This document shows positions 49,074-58,489 of a stretch of 64,000 nt of DNA, in pieces (within the stretch, counting starts at the first letter, position 1; every line of letters begins with the position of its first letter). The position numbers were made by a program, and so were the translations under genes. The stretch lies in assembly GCF_003001815.1 (NCBI RefSeq), contig NZ_PVMZ01000028.1:53795-117794 (forward strand), read 5' to 3'. This DNA comes from Actinoplanes italicus (GTDB taxonomy: Bacteria; Actinomycetota; Actinomycetes; Mycobacteriales; Micromonosporaceae). A model generated the notes under the pieces. The model saw only the letters and a list, made by a program, of their open reading frames with translations, ran no database searches and was not told the DNA's origin.

Positions 49074-51338
49074 CTAGTGGGGGTCGATGGGGAACAACAG
49101 GTCCTGCATGGCCTCGGTGGTCAGCGGTTCGGCGAAGTAGTAGCCCTGGCCGAGCTCGCAGTTGCCGTCGGCGAGTTCGCTGAGCTGCCCGGCGTCCTCG
49201 ATGCCCTCGGCGACAGTGGACAGCTGCAGTGCCTGACCGAGCTGGATGATCCCCAGGGTCAGGGCCGCGGCCGCCGGCACGTCACCGACATCGTCGACGA
49301 ACGACTTGTCGATCTTGATGATGTCGACCGGGAACCGTCGCAGGTAGGCCAGCGACGAGTAACCGGTGCCGAAATCGTCGATCGCGAGCCGTACGCCCAA
49401 AGCCTTGATCGTATTGAGGCGTTCCAGGGTCTCCTGCCGATGATCCACCAGCAGTGACTCGGTCAACTCGATGACCAGGCGGTGGGCCGGCAGTCCACTG
49501 TCGGCAAGTGCCCGGTCCACCACATCGGGAAGATCAGGACGATCCAGCTGTACGGCCGACAGGTTGACGCTCACCGTCAACGGCTTGTCGGGGTCGCGCT
49601 GGCGGTTCCAGCGGGCCGCCTGACGACACGCCTCGCGCAGCACCCACTCGCCGATCGGGACGATCATCCCGGTCTCCTCGGCCAGCGGGATGAAGTCCAG
49701 CGGCGGGATCATCCCGCGTTCCGGGTGCTGCCAGCGGACCAGCGCCTCCAGTCCGGAGATCTCATTCGTGGCCAGCCGTACGATCGGCTGGAACCGCAGC
49801 TCGAACTCGTGCCGCAGCACGGCCCGCCGCAGGTCGGCCTCCATCTCCAGGTGCCTCTGGAAGGACTCGCGCATCGACGGTTCGAAGAAGGCGTACTGGT
49901 CCTTGCCCTTCTTCTTCGCCTCGAACAGCGCCAGGTCGGCGCGGACCAGCAGCTCCTGGGCGTCGAGTCCGCCGACCTCACCGTGCGCGACACCGATGCT
50001 GACGGTCACGAACGTCTCGCGGCCGTCCAGATCGAACGGTTCGCGCATCGCCGTGACGATCCGGCGGGCCACCGGCAGAGCGGCCTCCACGCTGGCGGCG
50101 TCCGGCAGCAGCACGGCGAACTCGTCGCCGCCCAGCCGCGCCGCGGTGTCCTCCAGCCGCAGGCAGTCCCGCAGCCGGTCGGCCGCCAGGGTCAGCAGCC
50201 GGTCGCCGGACGTGTGCCCGAGCGCGTCGTTGATCACCTTGAACCGGTCCAGGCCGATGAGAAGCGCGGCGACCCCACCGGTGCGGGCCGTGCCGAGGGC
50301 GTTCTCCATCCGGGTGACGAACAGCGAACGGCTGGCCAGCCCGGTCAGCGCGTCGTGGAACGAGGCGTTCATCTCGCGCAGTGTGCGGGCGTCGGTGACG
50401 GCCAGGCTGGCGTGCTCGGCGAAGGCCTGCAGCATCTCCTGCGAGCCCTTGTCCCACTCCCGCGGCTCGGTGTACGAGCCGGCGAAAATGGCGCCGACCA
50501 CCACGCCGTTCTCGTGCACCGGTACGGCCATCACGCTCTTGATCTGGTTCTGCACCATCTCCGGCACGGCGATCGGCGAGTTGGCGTAGTCGTCCACCGC
50601 GACCAGTTCGTCACCCATGATCGCCAGTCCGGCGACACCGAGCGAGGTGACCGGGATCCGCTGCATCCGGGCGATCACGTGCTCGGGGATGCCGGCCCCG
50701 GAGACCAGGCTCATCCGGCTCGGCTCGTCGTTCTCCAGCACGGTCAGACCGGCGATGTCGACCTGCAGCAGATCGGCGACCCCGGCCGTGACCAGGTCCA
50801 GGACCTTGCGCAGCGGCTCGCGCCGGGCGATCGCCCGCTGCACGGTGCTCAGCTCGTCGAAGACCCGCTGACGGCGTTGCAGCGAGTCGATCAGCCGGTT
50901 GTTCTCCACGGCCTGCCGGCGCTCGGCCTCGACCAGATGCAGCGCCTGCAGGCTCAGCTCCAGCACACGGGCCATGCCGCGGAGCAGGCACACCTCCTCG
51001 TCGGTGAAGTCGTTGGACGAGTCGTCGGAGCGGCGGCCGAGGATCAACATGCCCGAGGAGGCGCCGCCCAGCGGGGCGACCGCCAGCGAGTAGCAGGTGT
51101 CACCGGCACGCAGCGTCGGCGGCCGGCCCACGTGGTACCCGGCGGTGAGCGCGTAGACCGGGATCTCGTCGGCGGGCAGTCCGACGGCGGCGGCCACACC
51201 ACCGTCGACCGTCAGGACCGCGAGGTCGGCACCGAGGGCACGCGACGCGCATTCGACCGCGGCATGCTGTGCGGCCGCTTCGTCGGGGCGGTCCGCTACG
51301 ACGGCGAGGAACTCCGTCAGTTGCTGAGTGGCTAGCAC
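49074..51338 (-). CDS. GAF-GGDEF-EAL cyclic di-GMP signalling protein
   Basis: The protein is 754 residues from the GTG at 51338. It has two GAF-type sensor domains (about 12-130 and 165-310) joined by a helical segment. A GGDEF domain follows with intact RLGGDEFAVLL (GGDE at 403-406) and an EAL domain (about 505-750) with EALVRW, VSVNLSAVQL, ELTESLLVD and IDDFGTGYSSLAYLRR. Both synthesis and hydrolysis sites look complete. No membrane segment, so it senses a cytosolic signal. The start is uncertain: no ribosome binding site is visible. TTGACA on the minus strand at 51444-51449 may be the -35 element. Confidence 0.88.
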   Translation of the reverse strand: MLATQQLTEFLAVVADRPDEAAAQHAAVECASRALGADLAVLTVDGGVAAAVGLPADEIPVYALTAGYHVGRPPTLRAGDTCYSLAVAPLGGASSGMLILGRRSDDSSNDFTDEEVCLLRGMARVLELSLQALHLVEAERRQAVENNRLIDSLQRRQRVFDELSTVQRAIARREPLRKVLDLVTAGVADLLQVDIAGLTVLENDEPSRMSLVSGAGIPEHVIARMQRIPVTSLGVAGLAIMGDELVAVDDYANSPIAVPEMVQNQIKSVMAVPVHENGVVVGAIFAGSYTEPREWDKGSQEMLQAFAEHASLAVTDARTLREMNASFHDALTGLASRSLFVTRMENALGTARTGGVAALLIGLDRFKVINDALGHTSGDRLLTLAADRLRDCLRLEDTAARLGGDEFAVLLPDAASVEAALPVARRIVTAMREPFDLDGRETFVTVSIGVAHGEVGGLDAQELLVRADLALFEAKKKGKDQYAFFEPSMRESFQRHLEMEADLRRAVLRHEFELRFQPIVRLATNEISGLEALVRWQHPERGMIPPLDFIPLAEETGMIVPIGEWVLREACRQAARWNRQRDPDKPLTVSVNLSAVQLDRPDLPDVVDRALADSGLPAHRLVIELTESLLVDHRQETLERLNTIKALGVRLAIDDFGTGYSSLAYLRRFPVDIIKIDKSFVDDVGDVPAAAALTLGIIQLGQALQLSTVAEGIEDAGQLSELADGNCELGQGYYFAEPLTTEAMQDLLFPIDPH

Positions 51339-51483
51339 GTGGTTGCAGTCGGCGAGCGGAACCCTCAGCTGAGGGAAACCCGCAAGCCGTTCGGTGTTCG
51401 TGCCAACCTGGTCACGAACGGTCAGTGCACCGATACGTACGGTTGTCAAAGGTGTGGCCGTACGACTGAATGGATCCGTGGAG

Positions 51484-53064
51484 ATGTCCGAGGAGGATTC
51501 GTCGCACGGGCTCGCGCCCGGCCGGGTGGGCGCCGCCTCGATCGCCTTCCTCGGCCTGGCCGCGACCGCACCGATCGTCACCCTGGTCACCGTGATCCCG
51601 GCCGTCCTCGCCGACGGGGCCGGTCAGCTCGTGCCCTGGTCGTTCGCCGGGGTCGGGCTCCTGCTGCTGGTCTTCTGCTCCGGCCAGGCCGCCATGATCC
51701 GCCGGTTTCCCAGCGCCGGAGCCGCGTACTCCCAGGTCTCCCGCGGGCTGGGCCGTCCCGTCGGGCTGGCCGCGGCCTGGCTCGCGATCGCCGGCTACCA
51801 CGCGATCCAGTTCGGTCTCTACGCCCTCGCCGGTGTCGCCGCGGCTCCACTGTTGAGCAGCTTCCTCGGCCTGACCGCGCCGTGGTGGACGGTCGCCGCC
51901 GGTTGCTGGGCGATCGTCGCGATCTGCGGCACGATGCGCATCGAGATCGCGGCCGGGGTGGTCGGTCTGTTCGCGGTGGCCCAGGTCGCCGTGCTCGCCG
52001 GCATCGGCGCGGCCAACGTGCTCCAGCCGTCCGGGGGCCGGGTCGGCCCGGACACGATCCTGATCGCCGACCCGGCCGTCCTCGACCGTCCGGCGCTCGG
52101 ACTGCTGCTCGCCGTGGCGGTGCTGACCTTCGCCGGCTTCGAGTCCACGGCCACCTATCCGGAGGAGGGTTTCCAGCCGCGGCGCAGTGCCGGCTTCGGC
52201 GGGTACGGCGCGGTGCTGCTGATCGCCCTGCTGCTCGGCGGCTTCTCCTGGTCGATGATCGTCGCCGCCGGACCCGGCCGCGCCGCCGGGATCGCCGCCG
52301 CCCGCGGGCCCGAGATGCTCTTCGACCTGGCGGCCGAACGGCTCGCGCCGTGGGCCGTGACCCTGGGCCGGTTCATGCTGCTCACCGGCGTGGTGGTGGC
52401 GATCCTGGCACTGCACCAGGCGATCGCCCGCTACCTGTACGCACTGGGCCGTGAACGGGTGCTCCCCGCCGTACTGGGCAATATCCGTCGCCGGACGGCC
52501 GCGCCGCGCGCCGCCTCGATGACCCAGTCGTTGATCGCGGGTGCCGCCCTGGCCGGTGCCCATGCCGCGGGCGCCGACCCCGGTCCCCGTACCGCCAGAT
52601 GGTTGATCGCCGGAGGCGCCCTCAGCATCCTGGTGCTGCTGCTGTTCGTGGCGCTGGCCGCGCTGTTGCACCTGAACCGCGTTCCGGGCCCCGAAGGCGC
52701 GTGGGGCCGGTTCGTCGGGCCCGTGGTGTCCGTCGTGTCGCTGGCCAGTCTCGGCTTCCTGGCCTTCCGCGACCTGCCCGCGCTGCTCGACCTGCCCTCC
52801 GGATACCCGCTGGTCAAGGTCATCCCCGGCGCCTTACTGGCCTGCATCCTCTTGGCCGTGACACACGCCCTGCTGCTGCGCCGCTTCCACCCGATCGTCT
52901 ACGCCGGCATAGGGCTGGCCGGCACCCCGGTGGTGATCACCCCGGTGAGCCCGGCTCCGCACGCCGAACCCACCGCCCCGAAGATCCCCCGCCAGCGCGA
53001 TCCGGGAGCCCATCGCCCCGAGCGCGTGAACACCTCTAACCAAAGAAGTCCTGGACCTGAGTGA
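51484..53064 (+). CDS. APC-superfamily amino acid permease
   Basis: The 526-residue protein has about 12-14 transmembrane segments. The APC features are LGLAATAPIVTLVTVIPAVL in helix 1 (unwound GxG-like region), FPSAGAAYSQVSRGLGRPVG in helix 2-3 and FAGFESTATYPEE in helix 6. It imports an amino acid or amine with protons; substrate not predictable. The C-terminal tail is long and Pro-rich. ATG at 51484 is preferred (GTG at 51478 possible). Divergent from the GGDEF-EAL gene; the 3' end overlaps the next, opposite gene by 29 bases. Confidence 0.85.
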   Translation: MSEEDSSHGLAPGRVGAASIAFLGLAATAPIVTLVTVIPAVLADGAGQLVPWSFAGVGLLLLVFCSGQAAMIRRFPSAGAAYSQVSRGLGRPVGLAAAWLAIAGYHAIQFGLYALAGVAAAPLLSSFLGLTAPWWTVAAGCWAIVAICGTMRIEIAAGVVGLFAVAQVAVLAGIGAANVLQPSGGRVGPDTILIADPAVLDRPALGLLLAVAVLTFAGFESTATYPEEGFQPRRSAGFGGYGAVLLIALLLGGFSWSMIVAAGPGRAAGIAAARGPEMLFDLAAERLAPWAVTLGRFMLLTGVVVAILALHQAIARYLYALGRERVLPAVLGNIRRRTAAPRAASMTQSLIAGAALAGAHAAGADPGPRTARWLIAGGALSILVLLLFVALAALLHLNRVPGPEGAWGRFVGPVVSVVSLASLGFLAFRDLPALLDLPSGYPLVKVIPGALLACILLAVTHALLLRRFHPIVYAGIGLAGTPVVITPVSPAPHAEPTAPKIPRQRDPGAHRPERVNTSNQRSPGPE

Positions 53065-53536
53065 GCGTCAGATAGCCCTGGTGCTCCAGTTCGCGGGGGA
53101 TCGAGGGCAGGCTCTTGGCCGTGATCGGCACCTCGTCGGCGTCCTCCGGCGGGGCCGAGGGCGCCGGGGTGGGCGGCAGGTCGGGCAGGGCCATCGCCTC
53201 CCGGATCACCTCGAACATCGTGCGCACCTCGGTGGACGCCCGCTGGACCAGTTCGTCGCGGTCGGTGCCGGCCGGCGGCAGGGCGCAGGTGAAGTTCGCC
53301 CGGAGCTGGTCGTCGACGCGGCGGATGTCGGCGCTGGGACGCAGATGGTCGAGCCGGCCTTCGGTCACGATGCCGAGCTCACAACCGCGGAAGCCGGACC
53401 GGTGCCACCACTGCTGCCAGCGCGGGTCGGCGTCCAGGCTATGTGCGGCGTGCTGGAGTGCCCTCAGGTAGTAGCGCGGCTGCTGGCCGTCCCGAGTTGC
53501 CGTCCCCAGCCGTGGGTGGAGCCAGAACTCGTCCAT
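53036..53536 (-). CDS. Hypothetical protein
   Basis: The 166-residue soluble protein begins MDEFWLHPRLGTATRDGQQ and contains WQQWWHRSGFRGCELGIVTEG. It ends in a helical element after a Pro-rich linker (about 105-125). I do not recognise the family. Protein-like composition and a conserved-looking N-terminal half support it as a gene, although its 3' end overlaps the permease gene. A TTG at 53566 would add ten residues. The 200 bp to the divergent peptidase gene include an AT-rich promoter-like stretch (tttatacataaaatgc at 53631). Confidence 0.6.
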   Translation of the reverse strand: MDEFWLHPRLGTATRDGQQPRYYLRALQHAAHSLDADPRWQQWWHRSGFRGCELGIVTEGRLDHLRPSADIRRVDDQLRANFTCALPPAGTDRDELVQRASTEVRTMFEVIREAMALPDLPPTPAPSAPPEDADEVPITAKSLPSIPRELEHQGYLTLTQVQDFFG

Positions 53537-53736
53537 GGTTCGCAATGGTCGCAAATCAGACGGCAAACGGCAGGGATTCCGGGGTGGCGCGTTCGGGTGG
53601 ATCGGTCGAGCATCCAGAGGGATTGCGCCCTTTATACATAAAATGCACCTTATGAGGTGGTGTACCGGCGTGGAAGGGTGATACTGCCCAGCAAGCCCTT
53701 GACCATATGGGGTTAAACGGACACAAGGGGCTTGGT

Positions 53737-55299
53737 ATGAGAAGGTTCTGGGCAGCCGCGACCGCGGTGGCTCTCTGTACGGTCGGTGCCGCTGTCACCG
53801 GCGCGCAGGCCGAGACGGCGCGCCGCGTGCCGGCGTCGATCGCCTGGGGCGCCTGCACCGAGGGCACGCTGAAGTCGCACGGCGCCGAGTGTGGATATCT
53901 CTCCGTGCCTCTGGACTACGCGAAACCGGACGGTACGAAGATCGAGCTGGCGGTGTCGCGGATCAAGTCCACCGCACCGGCGGACAAGCGGCAGGGCGTG
54001 ATCCTCGTCAACCCGGGCGGCCCAGGTGGTTCCGGCCGGGCGATGGCCGCGCTCGGTCAGGCCGTACCGAAGCAGGGTGGAGCCGGTTACGACTGGATCG
54101 GCTTCGACCCGCGCGGTGTCGGCGCCAGCAAGCCGAAACTCACCTGTGACAGCAAGTACGCCGGGTACAACCGGCCGGCGTACGTGCCGAGCACGCCGGA
54201 GATCGAGAAGGCCTGGCACGCCCGGACCACCGCCTACGCCGCGGCCTGTGCCAAGAGCGGCGGCGCGCTGCTCGACCACATGCGCAGCGAGGACACGGTC
54301 CGCGACATCGACAGCATCCGCCAGGCGCTGGGCGTCGAGAAGATCAGCTTCTACGGGTTCTCCTACGGCACCTACCTCGGTCAGCTCTACGCCAGCCGCA
54401 ACCCGGAGCGAGTGCACCGGATGGTCCTCGACGGCGTGGTCGACCCGGGCCGGGTCTGGTACCAGTCGAACCTCGACCAGGACGTCGCCTTCGACAAGGC
54501 CATCAAGATCTACTTCGCGTGGATCGCCAAGTACGACTCGGTCTACAAGCTCGGCCGGACCGCGGCGGCCGTGGAGAAGCTCTACTACCGGCAGCTCGAG
54601 GAACTGGGGAAGAAGCCGGCCGGGCAGATCGGGCCGGCCGAACTGACCGACGTGTTCCTGCAGCCCGGCTACTACGTCTTCGGCTGGGAGGAGACCGCCC
54701 GCGCGTTCTCGGCCTGGGTCCACGACTCCGACGTGTCTCAGCTCAAGCGGCTCTACGACGCCGACCACAAGCAGGACGAAGGCGCCGACAACGGGTACGC
54801 CGTCTACCTGGCCGTCCAGTGCACCGACGCGCCGTGGCCGGCCAGCTGGAAGAAGTGGGCCCGGGACAACTGGCGGGTGCACAAGCGGGCGCCGTTCGAG
54901 ACCTGGGGCAACGCGTGGTACAACGCGCCCTGCCGGCACTGGGCCGGTGACGCCGGCAAGCCGGTCGAGGTGGACGGCAGCAAGGTGCCGCCGCTGTTGA
55001 TGCTCAGTGAGACCCTCGACGCCGCCACCCCGTTCACGGGTGCGCTGGAAGCCCGCCGCCGGTTCCCGCGGTCCGTCCTGATCGAGGGCATCGACGGCAC
55101 CACCCACGCCGGATCGCTGTTCGGCAACGCGTGCGTGGACAACACGATCGCCGACTACCTGGCCACCGGCGCGCTGCCCGGCCGGGTCAAGGCGGACCGC
55201 GCCGACAAACAGTGCGAGCCGATCCCCAAGCCGACCCCGCTCGCCGCCACCGCCCGGAAGCCGGACCTCCGGCGGCTGCTGCAGCACAACATCAAGTGA
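53737..55299 (+). CDS. Secreted S33 tripeptidyl aminopeptidase-like hydrolase
   Basis: The 520-residue alpha/beta hydrolase has a signal peptide (about 1-25, TGAQAETA), the oxyanion-side NPGGPGGSGR, and the catalytic triad Ser209 in GFSYGTYLG, Asp428 in SETLDAATPF and His457 in GTTHAGS. The TAP-like C-terminal domain is present. Such enzymes remove tripeptides from secreted proteins in streptomycetes. The ATG at 53737 follows AAGGGG; the ATG at 53707 is not preferred. A perfect terminator follows. Confidence 0.9.
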   Translation: MRRFWAAATAVALCTVGAAVTGAQAETARRVPASIAWGACTEGTLKSHGAECGYLSVPLDYAKPDGTKIELAVSRIKSTAPADKRQGVILVNPGGPGGSGRAMAALGQAVPKQGGAGYDWIGFDPRGVGASKPKLTCDSKYAGYNRPAYVPSTPEIEKAWHARTTAYAAACAKSGGALLDHMRSEDTVRDIDSIRQALGVEKISFYGFSYGTYLGQLYASRNPERVHRMVLDGVVDPGRVWYQSNLDQDVAFDKAIKIYFAWIAKYDSVYKLGRTAAAVEKLYYRQLEELGKKPAGQIGPAELTDVFLQPGYYVFGWEETARAFSAWVHDSDVSQLKRLYDADHKQDEGADNGYAVYLAVQCTDAPWPASWKKWARDNWRVHKRAPFETWGNAWYNAPCRHWAGDAGKPVEVDGSKVPPLLMLSETLDAATPFTGALEARRRFPRSVLIEGIDGTTHAGSLFGNACVDNTIADYLATGALPGRVKADRADKQCEPIPKPTPLAATARKPDLRRLLQHNIK

Positions 55300-55303
55300 A
55301 CGG

Positions 55304-55344
55304 GCTCACGTCCTGGTCACCGTGCTGGTGACCAGGACGTGAGC
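55304..55344 (+). terminator. Intrinsic terminator hairpin
   Basis: Arms gctcacgtcctggtcacc (55304-55321) and its perfect reverse copy (55327-55344) form an 18-bp stem with a 5-nt loop, 4 bases after the peptidase stop. Confidence 0.88.
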
Positions 55345-55351
55345 TAGGCTC

Positions 55352-55495
55352 GATCCCGCGAAGGGGAGTAGCTCCCAATGTCGCGGTCGACATACTGACC
55401 CCGGTTCTCCGGGTTCCGGCCGCGCGGCCTCGTCACGAGGCGAGCGAGACCTTCGACCAGGCCATATTCGTCATGGCCGGGTCGAGGTCGCCCTG
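55352..55495 (+). promoter_or_regulatory. yybP-ykoY manganese riboswitch
   Basis: The leader contains GAAGGGGAGTAGC, TCCCAATG and TCGACATACTGACC, and after a variable arm GAGACCTTCGACC with its pairing partner GGGTCGAGGTCGCCC. These are the conserved blocks of the yybP-ykoY motif, which senses Mn2+ and turns on exporters. It lies 36 bases before the gene for a GDT1/UPF0016 protein, one of the known targets of this riboswitch class. Confidence 0.88.
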
Positions 55496-55530
55496 CGCCA
55501 GAACCCGGTCATGTTTCACCGGGAGTTTTC

Positions 55531-56118
55531 GTGGAAGGTTTCCTCGCCGCGCTGGCCATCAGCTTCGCGGTCATCTTCGTCGCCGAGCTCGGCGACAAGT
55601 CGCAGCTCATGGCGATGACGTTCGCCACCCGTTTCAAGACCATGCCGGTGCTGATCGGGATCACCGTCGCCACCGCCGTCGTCCACCTGGTGTCCGTCGG
55701 TATCGGGTACGGCCTCGGCGCTGCCCTCCCGACCGGCTGGATCTCGCTGGTCGCCGGTATCGCCTTCCTCGGGTTCGGTGCCTGGACCCTGCGCGGCGAC
55801 AGCCTGACCGACGACGAGAAGGGCAAGGCCGAGCGGTCCACCGGCTCGGCGATCTGGGCGGTCGGCGGTGCGTTCTTCCTGGCCGAACTCGGCGACAAGA
55901 CCATGCTGGCGACGATCACCCTGGCCACCCAGCACGGCTGGTTCGGTGTCTGGATCGGCTCGACCGTCGGCATGGTCGCCGCCGACGCGCTCGCCATTCT
56001 CGTGGGTCGATACCTTGGGAGACATCTACCGGAAAAGGTCATCAAGTACGGAGCTGCCGCACTCTTCGCTATCTTCGGCATCTGGTTGATCGCCGAAGGT
56101 GTGATCGAACTGCGATAA
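55531..56118 (+). CDS. UPF0016/GDT1 family Mn2+ exporter
   Basis: The 195-residue, six-helix membrane protein has the two family repeats with E-x-G-D-K-(S/T): AELGDKS at 18-24 and AELGDKT at 118-124. GDT1/TMEM165/MneA proteins exchange Mn2+ or Ca2+ for protons across membranes. The Mn2+ riboswitch directly upstream makes manganese efflux the likely role. GTG start with GGGAG 5 bases upstream. Confidence 0.92.
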   Translation: MEGFLAALAISFAVIFVAELGDKSQLMAMTFATRFKTMPVLIGITVATAVVHLVSVGIGYGLGAALPTGWISLVAGIAFLGFGAWTLRGDSLTDDEKGKAERSTGSAIWAVGGAFFLAELGDKTMLATITLATQHGWFGVWIGSTVGMVAADALAILVGRYLGRHLPEKVIKYGAAALFAIFGIWLIAEGVIELR

Positions 56119-56130
56119 AAAGGAGCCGCC

Positions 56131-57042
56131 GTGCTGGACTACCGGGCCGAGTTCGACGCCGAAGTCACCCTCGACGGCGGGGGCGAACTGAGGGCGCGCG
56201 GCTTCCGCCTGAACATCCCGCACGCCGACGTCACCGACTCCGAGATCACCGCGCTGCTCGTCGCCGCGCTCGCCCCGCAGCGGGTCGAGCGGGCCGCGGT
56301 CAGCGACGTCCGGATCATCGCCGAACCGCACCCGCCGGCCGGGGACACCGAGGCCGAGCGGGTCCGGTTCGTCGAGCTCAGCCACGTCATCACGGCGGGG
56401 ATGGTCACCTACCCCGGCCTGCCCGCCCCCGAGATCACCCCGCACCTGAGCAGGAGCGCGTCCCGCGGTCACTACGCCGCGGGCACCGAGTTCGTCATCG
56501 ACCGGATCAGCATGGTCGGCAACACCGGCACCTACCTGGACAGCCCGTACCACCGCTACGCCGACGGCACCGACCTTGCCGGGATCCCGCTGGAACGCCT
56601 CGCCGGCCTGCCCGCCGTGGTGGTCCGCGTGGTCGGCAGCGAGCGCGGTGTCACCGCCGAGATGCTCGCCCACGTCGCCGTCTCCGGCCGGGCCGTGCTC
56701 CTGCACACCGGCGGCGACCGGCATTGGGGCACCCCCGCGTACGGCGTCGACGCGCCTTACCTGACCCGCGAGGGCGCCCACCTCCTGGCCGACCGCGGTG
56801 CCGCCCTCGTCGGCATCGACGCCGTCAACATCGACGACGCCTCTCCGGAGGCCGCGGGCGAACGGCCCGCCCACAGCCTGCTCCTGGCCGCCGGCATCCC
56901 GATCGTCGAACACCTCACCAACCTGCGCGAACTGCCGCCGCTCGGCGCGCGCTTCACCGCCGTACCGCCGAGGGTCGCCGGTTTCGGCAGTTTCCCGGTC
57001 CGTGCCTTCGCGACCGTCCCCGCCGACGAGCCACCCGCGTGA
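56131..57042 (+). CDS. Cyclase/kynurenine formamidase-like family protein
   Basis: The 303-residue protein has an N-terminal extension of about 75 residues and a cyclase-fold domain (FVELSHVITAGMVTYPGLPAPE, GNTGTYLDSPYHRYADG, VLLHTGGDRHWG, VGIDAVNIDD). The usual metal-binding H-x-G-T-H-x-D-x3-H is changed to N-T-G-T-Y-L-D-x3-H, as in a sub-branch of the family. Metal hydrolase activity is therefore uncertain. GTG start with AAGGAG 6 bases upstream. It overlaps the TPR gene that follows (GTGA). Confidence 0.82.
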   Translation: MLDYRAEFDAEVTLDGGGELRARGFRLNIPHADVTDSEITALLVAALAPQRVERAAVSDVRIIAEPHPPAGDTEAERVRFVELSHVITAGMVTYPGLPAPEITPHLSRSASRGHYAAGTEFVIDRISMVGNTGTYLDSPYHRYADGTDLAGIPLERLAGLPAVVVRVVGSERGVTAEMLAHVAVSGRAVLLHTGGDRHWGTPAYGVDAPYLTREGAHLLADRGAALVGIDAVNIDDASPEAAGERPAHSLLLAAGIPIVEHLTNLRELPPLGARFTAVPPRVAGFGSFPVRAFATVPADEPPA

Positions 57043-58244
57043 GCCGCGACCTCGAGCTGGCCCGGATTCAGCTCAGCCGGGGCGAACCCGAGGCCGCGGC
57101 CCGCCTGCTCGGCCCACTGCTCGCCGCCGAACCCGACGACGTGCCGGCGCTGGTCCTGATGACCCACGCGCAGATCGCCCTGAAACGACTGGACCTCGCC
57201 GACGAGCTGTCGCGGCGCGCGGTCGAGCACGCGCCCGAGTCGCCGGACGCGCTGTCCGCGCTCAGCCGGGTCCACAGCGAGGCAGGCCGGCACGCCGAAG
57301 CCATCGCCGCTGCCCGCGCGGCCGCGGCACGGCAGCCGCTGAACCCGTACCGGCATCACCGCCTCGCCTGGGCGCTGCTCGAGGAGGGCCGCAACGCCGT
57401 CGAGGCCGAACACGCGGCCCGCGAGTCGATCCGTCTCGACCCCGAGAAGGCGGATTTCCGGATCACGTACGCCATGGTCATGAAGCAGCTGAACCTCAAC
57501 GACCGGGCCCGTCAGGCCCTGCGCGACGCCCTGGCGCTGGAACCGGACAACGCGGTGGCCCGCCACGAGCTGGCCGCCCTGGACGTCATCCACCGCAACC
57601 CGTTCGCCCTTGCCCGCATGGCGCGCGGCGCGTCCGGCCTGGTCGGAGCACTGCGCGCCGACCCCAAGCAGGAGGCCAGCCGCTTCCTGCTCGACCTGGC
57701 CCTGCGCCAGTTCCTGGTCTACACCGCGATCATCCTGGTCCTGTTCGCCTACCTCGGCTGGCGTACCGCCGACTCGTCCCCCGGCGTCGCCCGCCTCTTC
57801 GCCGCCCTGGCCGCCCTGGCACCGTCCGCCTACGCCGGCTACTTCCTCTCCCGGCTCGACCCGGCGCTGCGCTCCTACCTGCGCGACCTACTCACCCACG
57901 GCCGTCAGCGCATCGCCCTCGCGGCCGCCGCGCTGGCCGTGTTCCCGCTGTTCATGGCACTGGTCGTCCCGGCCGGCTGGCTGCCCGTACTGCTCGGCAC
58001 TGCCACCTTCGCCGGTTTCGCGGTCCGCCTCCTCACCGCGCCGGTCGAGGAACCGGGCGAACGCGTACCGGGCCTGAGCAACCAATCCCTGCGCCTGATC
58101 GCCGGGACCTGTGCCGCCGTTTTCGTCGGCGTCGTCGCCACCGACGCCCTTGCCCGCGAGTGGCGCTTCCCGGCCGCCCTCACCGCCGCCATGGCCTTCC
58201 TCCTCTGCATCGCGGTCCTCACCCGCCGCAGAAAACCTTCCTGA
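57039..58244 (+). CDS. TPR protein with C-terminal membrane domain
   Basis: The 401-residue protein has about five tetratricopeptide repeats in residues 1-185 (GEPEAAARLLGPLLAAEPDD and the like). A membrane domain with six or so helices follows (about 210-395: FLVYTAIILVLFAYLGW and others). TPRs mediate protein binding, so it may be a membrane scaffold. GTG start overlaps the cyclase stop. Another TPR protein is encoded downstream after a long inverted repeat. Confidence 0.82.
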   Translation: MSRDLELARIQLSRGEPEAAARLLGPLLAAEPDDVPALVLMTHAQIALKRLDLADELSRRAVEHAPESPDALSALSRVHSEAGRHAEAIAAARAAAARQPLNPYRHHRLAWALLEEGRNAVEAEHAARESIRLDPEKADFRITYAMVMKQLNLNDRARQALRDALALEPDNAVARHELAALDVIHRNPFALARMARGASGLVGALRADPKQEASRFLLDLALRQFLVYTAIILVLFAYLGWRTADSSPGVARLFAALAALAPSAYAGYFLSRLDPALRSYLRDLLTHGRQRIALAAAALAVFPLFMALVVPAGWLPVLLGTATFAGFAVRLLTAPVEEPGERVPGLSNQSLRLIAGTCAAVFVGVVATDALAREWRFPAALTAAMAFLLCIAVLTRRRKPS

Positions 58245-58384
58245 TGTACGGCTACGCGGGGCACCGGCGCTCCGCCGGCGACGCAGGCGGTGGTCCCGCC
58301 CATTAGCGCCCCTTTCGGGCTGAATCCGTGCTCACCGCCTGTGTCGCGGAAGCGGAGCCCAGGTGCTCCGCGTGGGCGTACATC
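58242..58384. repeat. Long imperfect inverted repeat, arms of about 53 and 57 bp
   Basis: The left arm 58242-58294 (starts tgatgtacggctacgcgggg) matches the reverse complement of 58328-58384 (reads ggatgtacgcccacgcggag), with about 75-80% identity. It encloses a loop with gcgcccctttcgggctg. The left arm begins 1 or 2 bases before the TPR gene stop. Each arm could encode a short peptide starting Met-Tyr. Confidence 0.75.
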
Positions 58385-58489
58385 CAAGAAATCGGCGGGA
58401 ATCGCCTCGGGTGGGCGGGAGGCTCAGAAACGGGAGTTCTCCGCCGATGTGAACCTCGTGATCCCCAGCCGTATCCCCGGAGCGGACCG

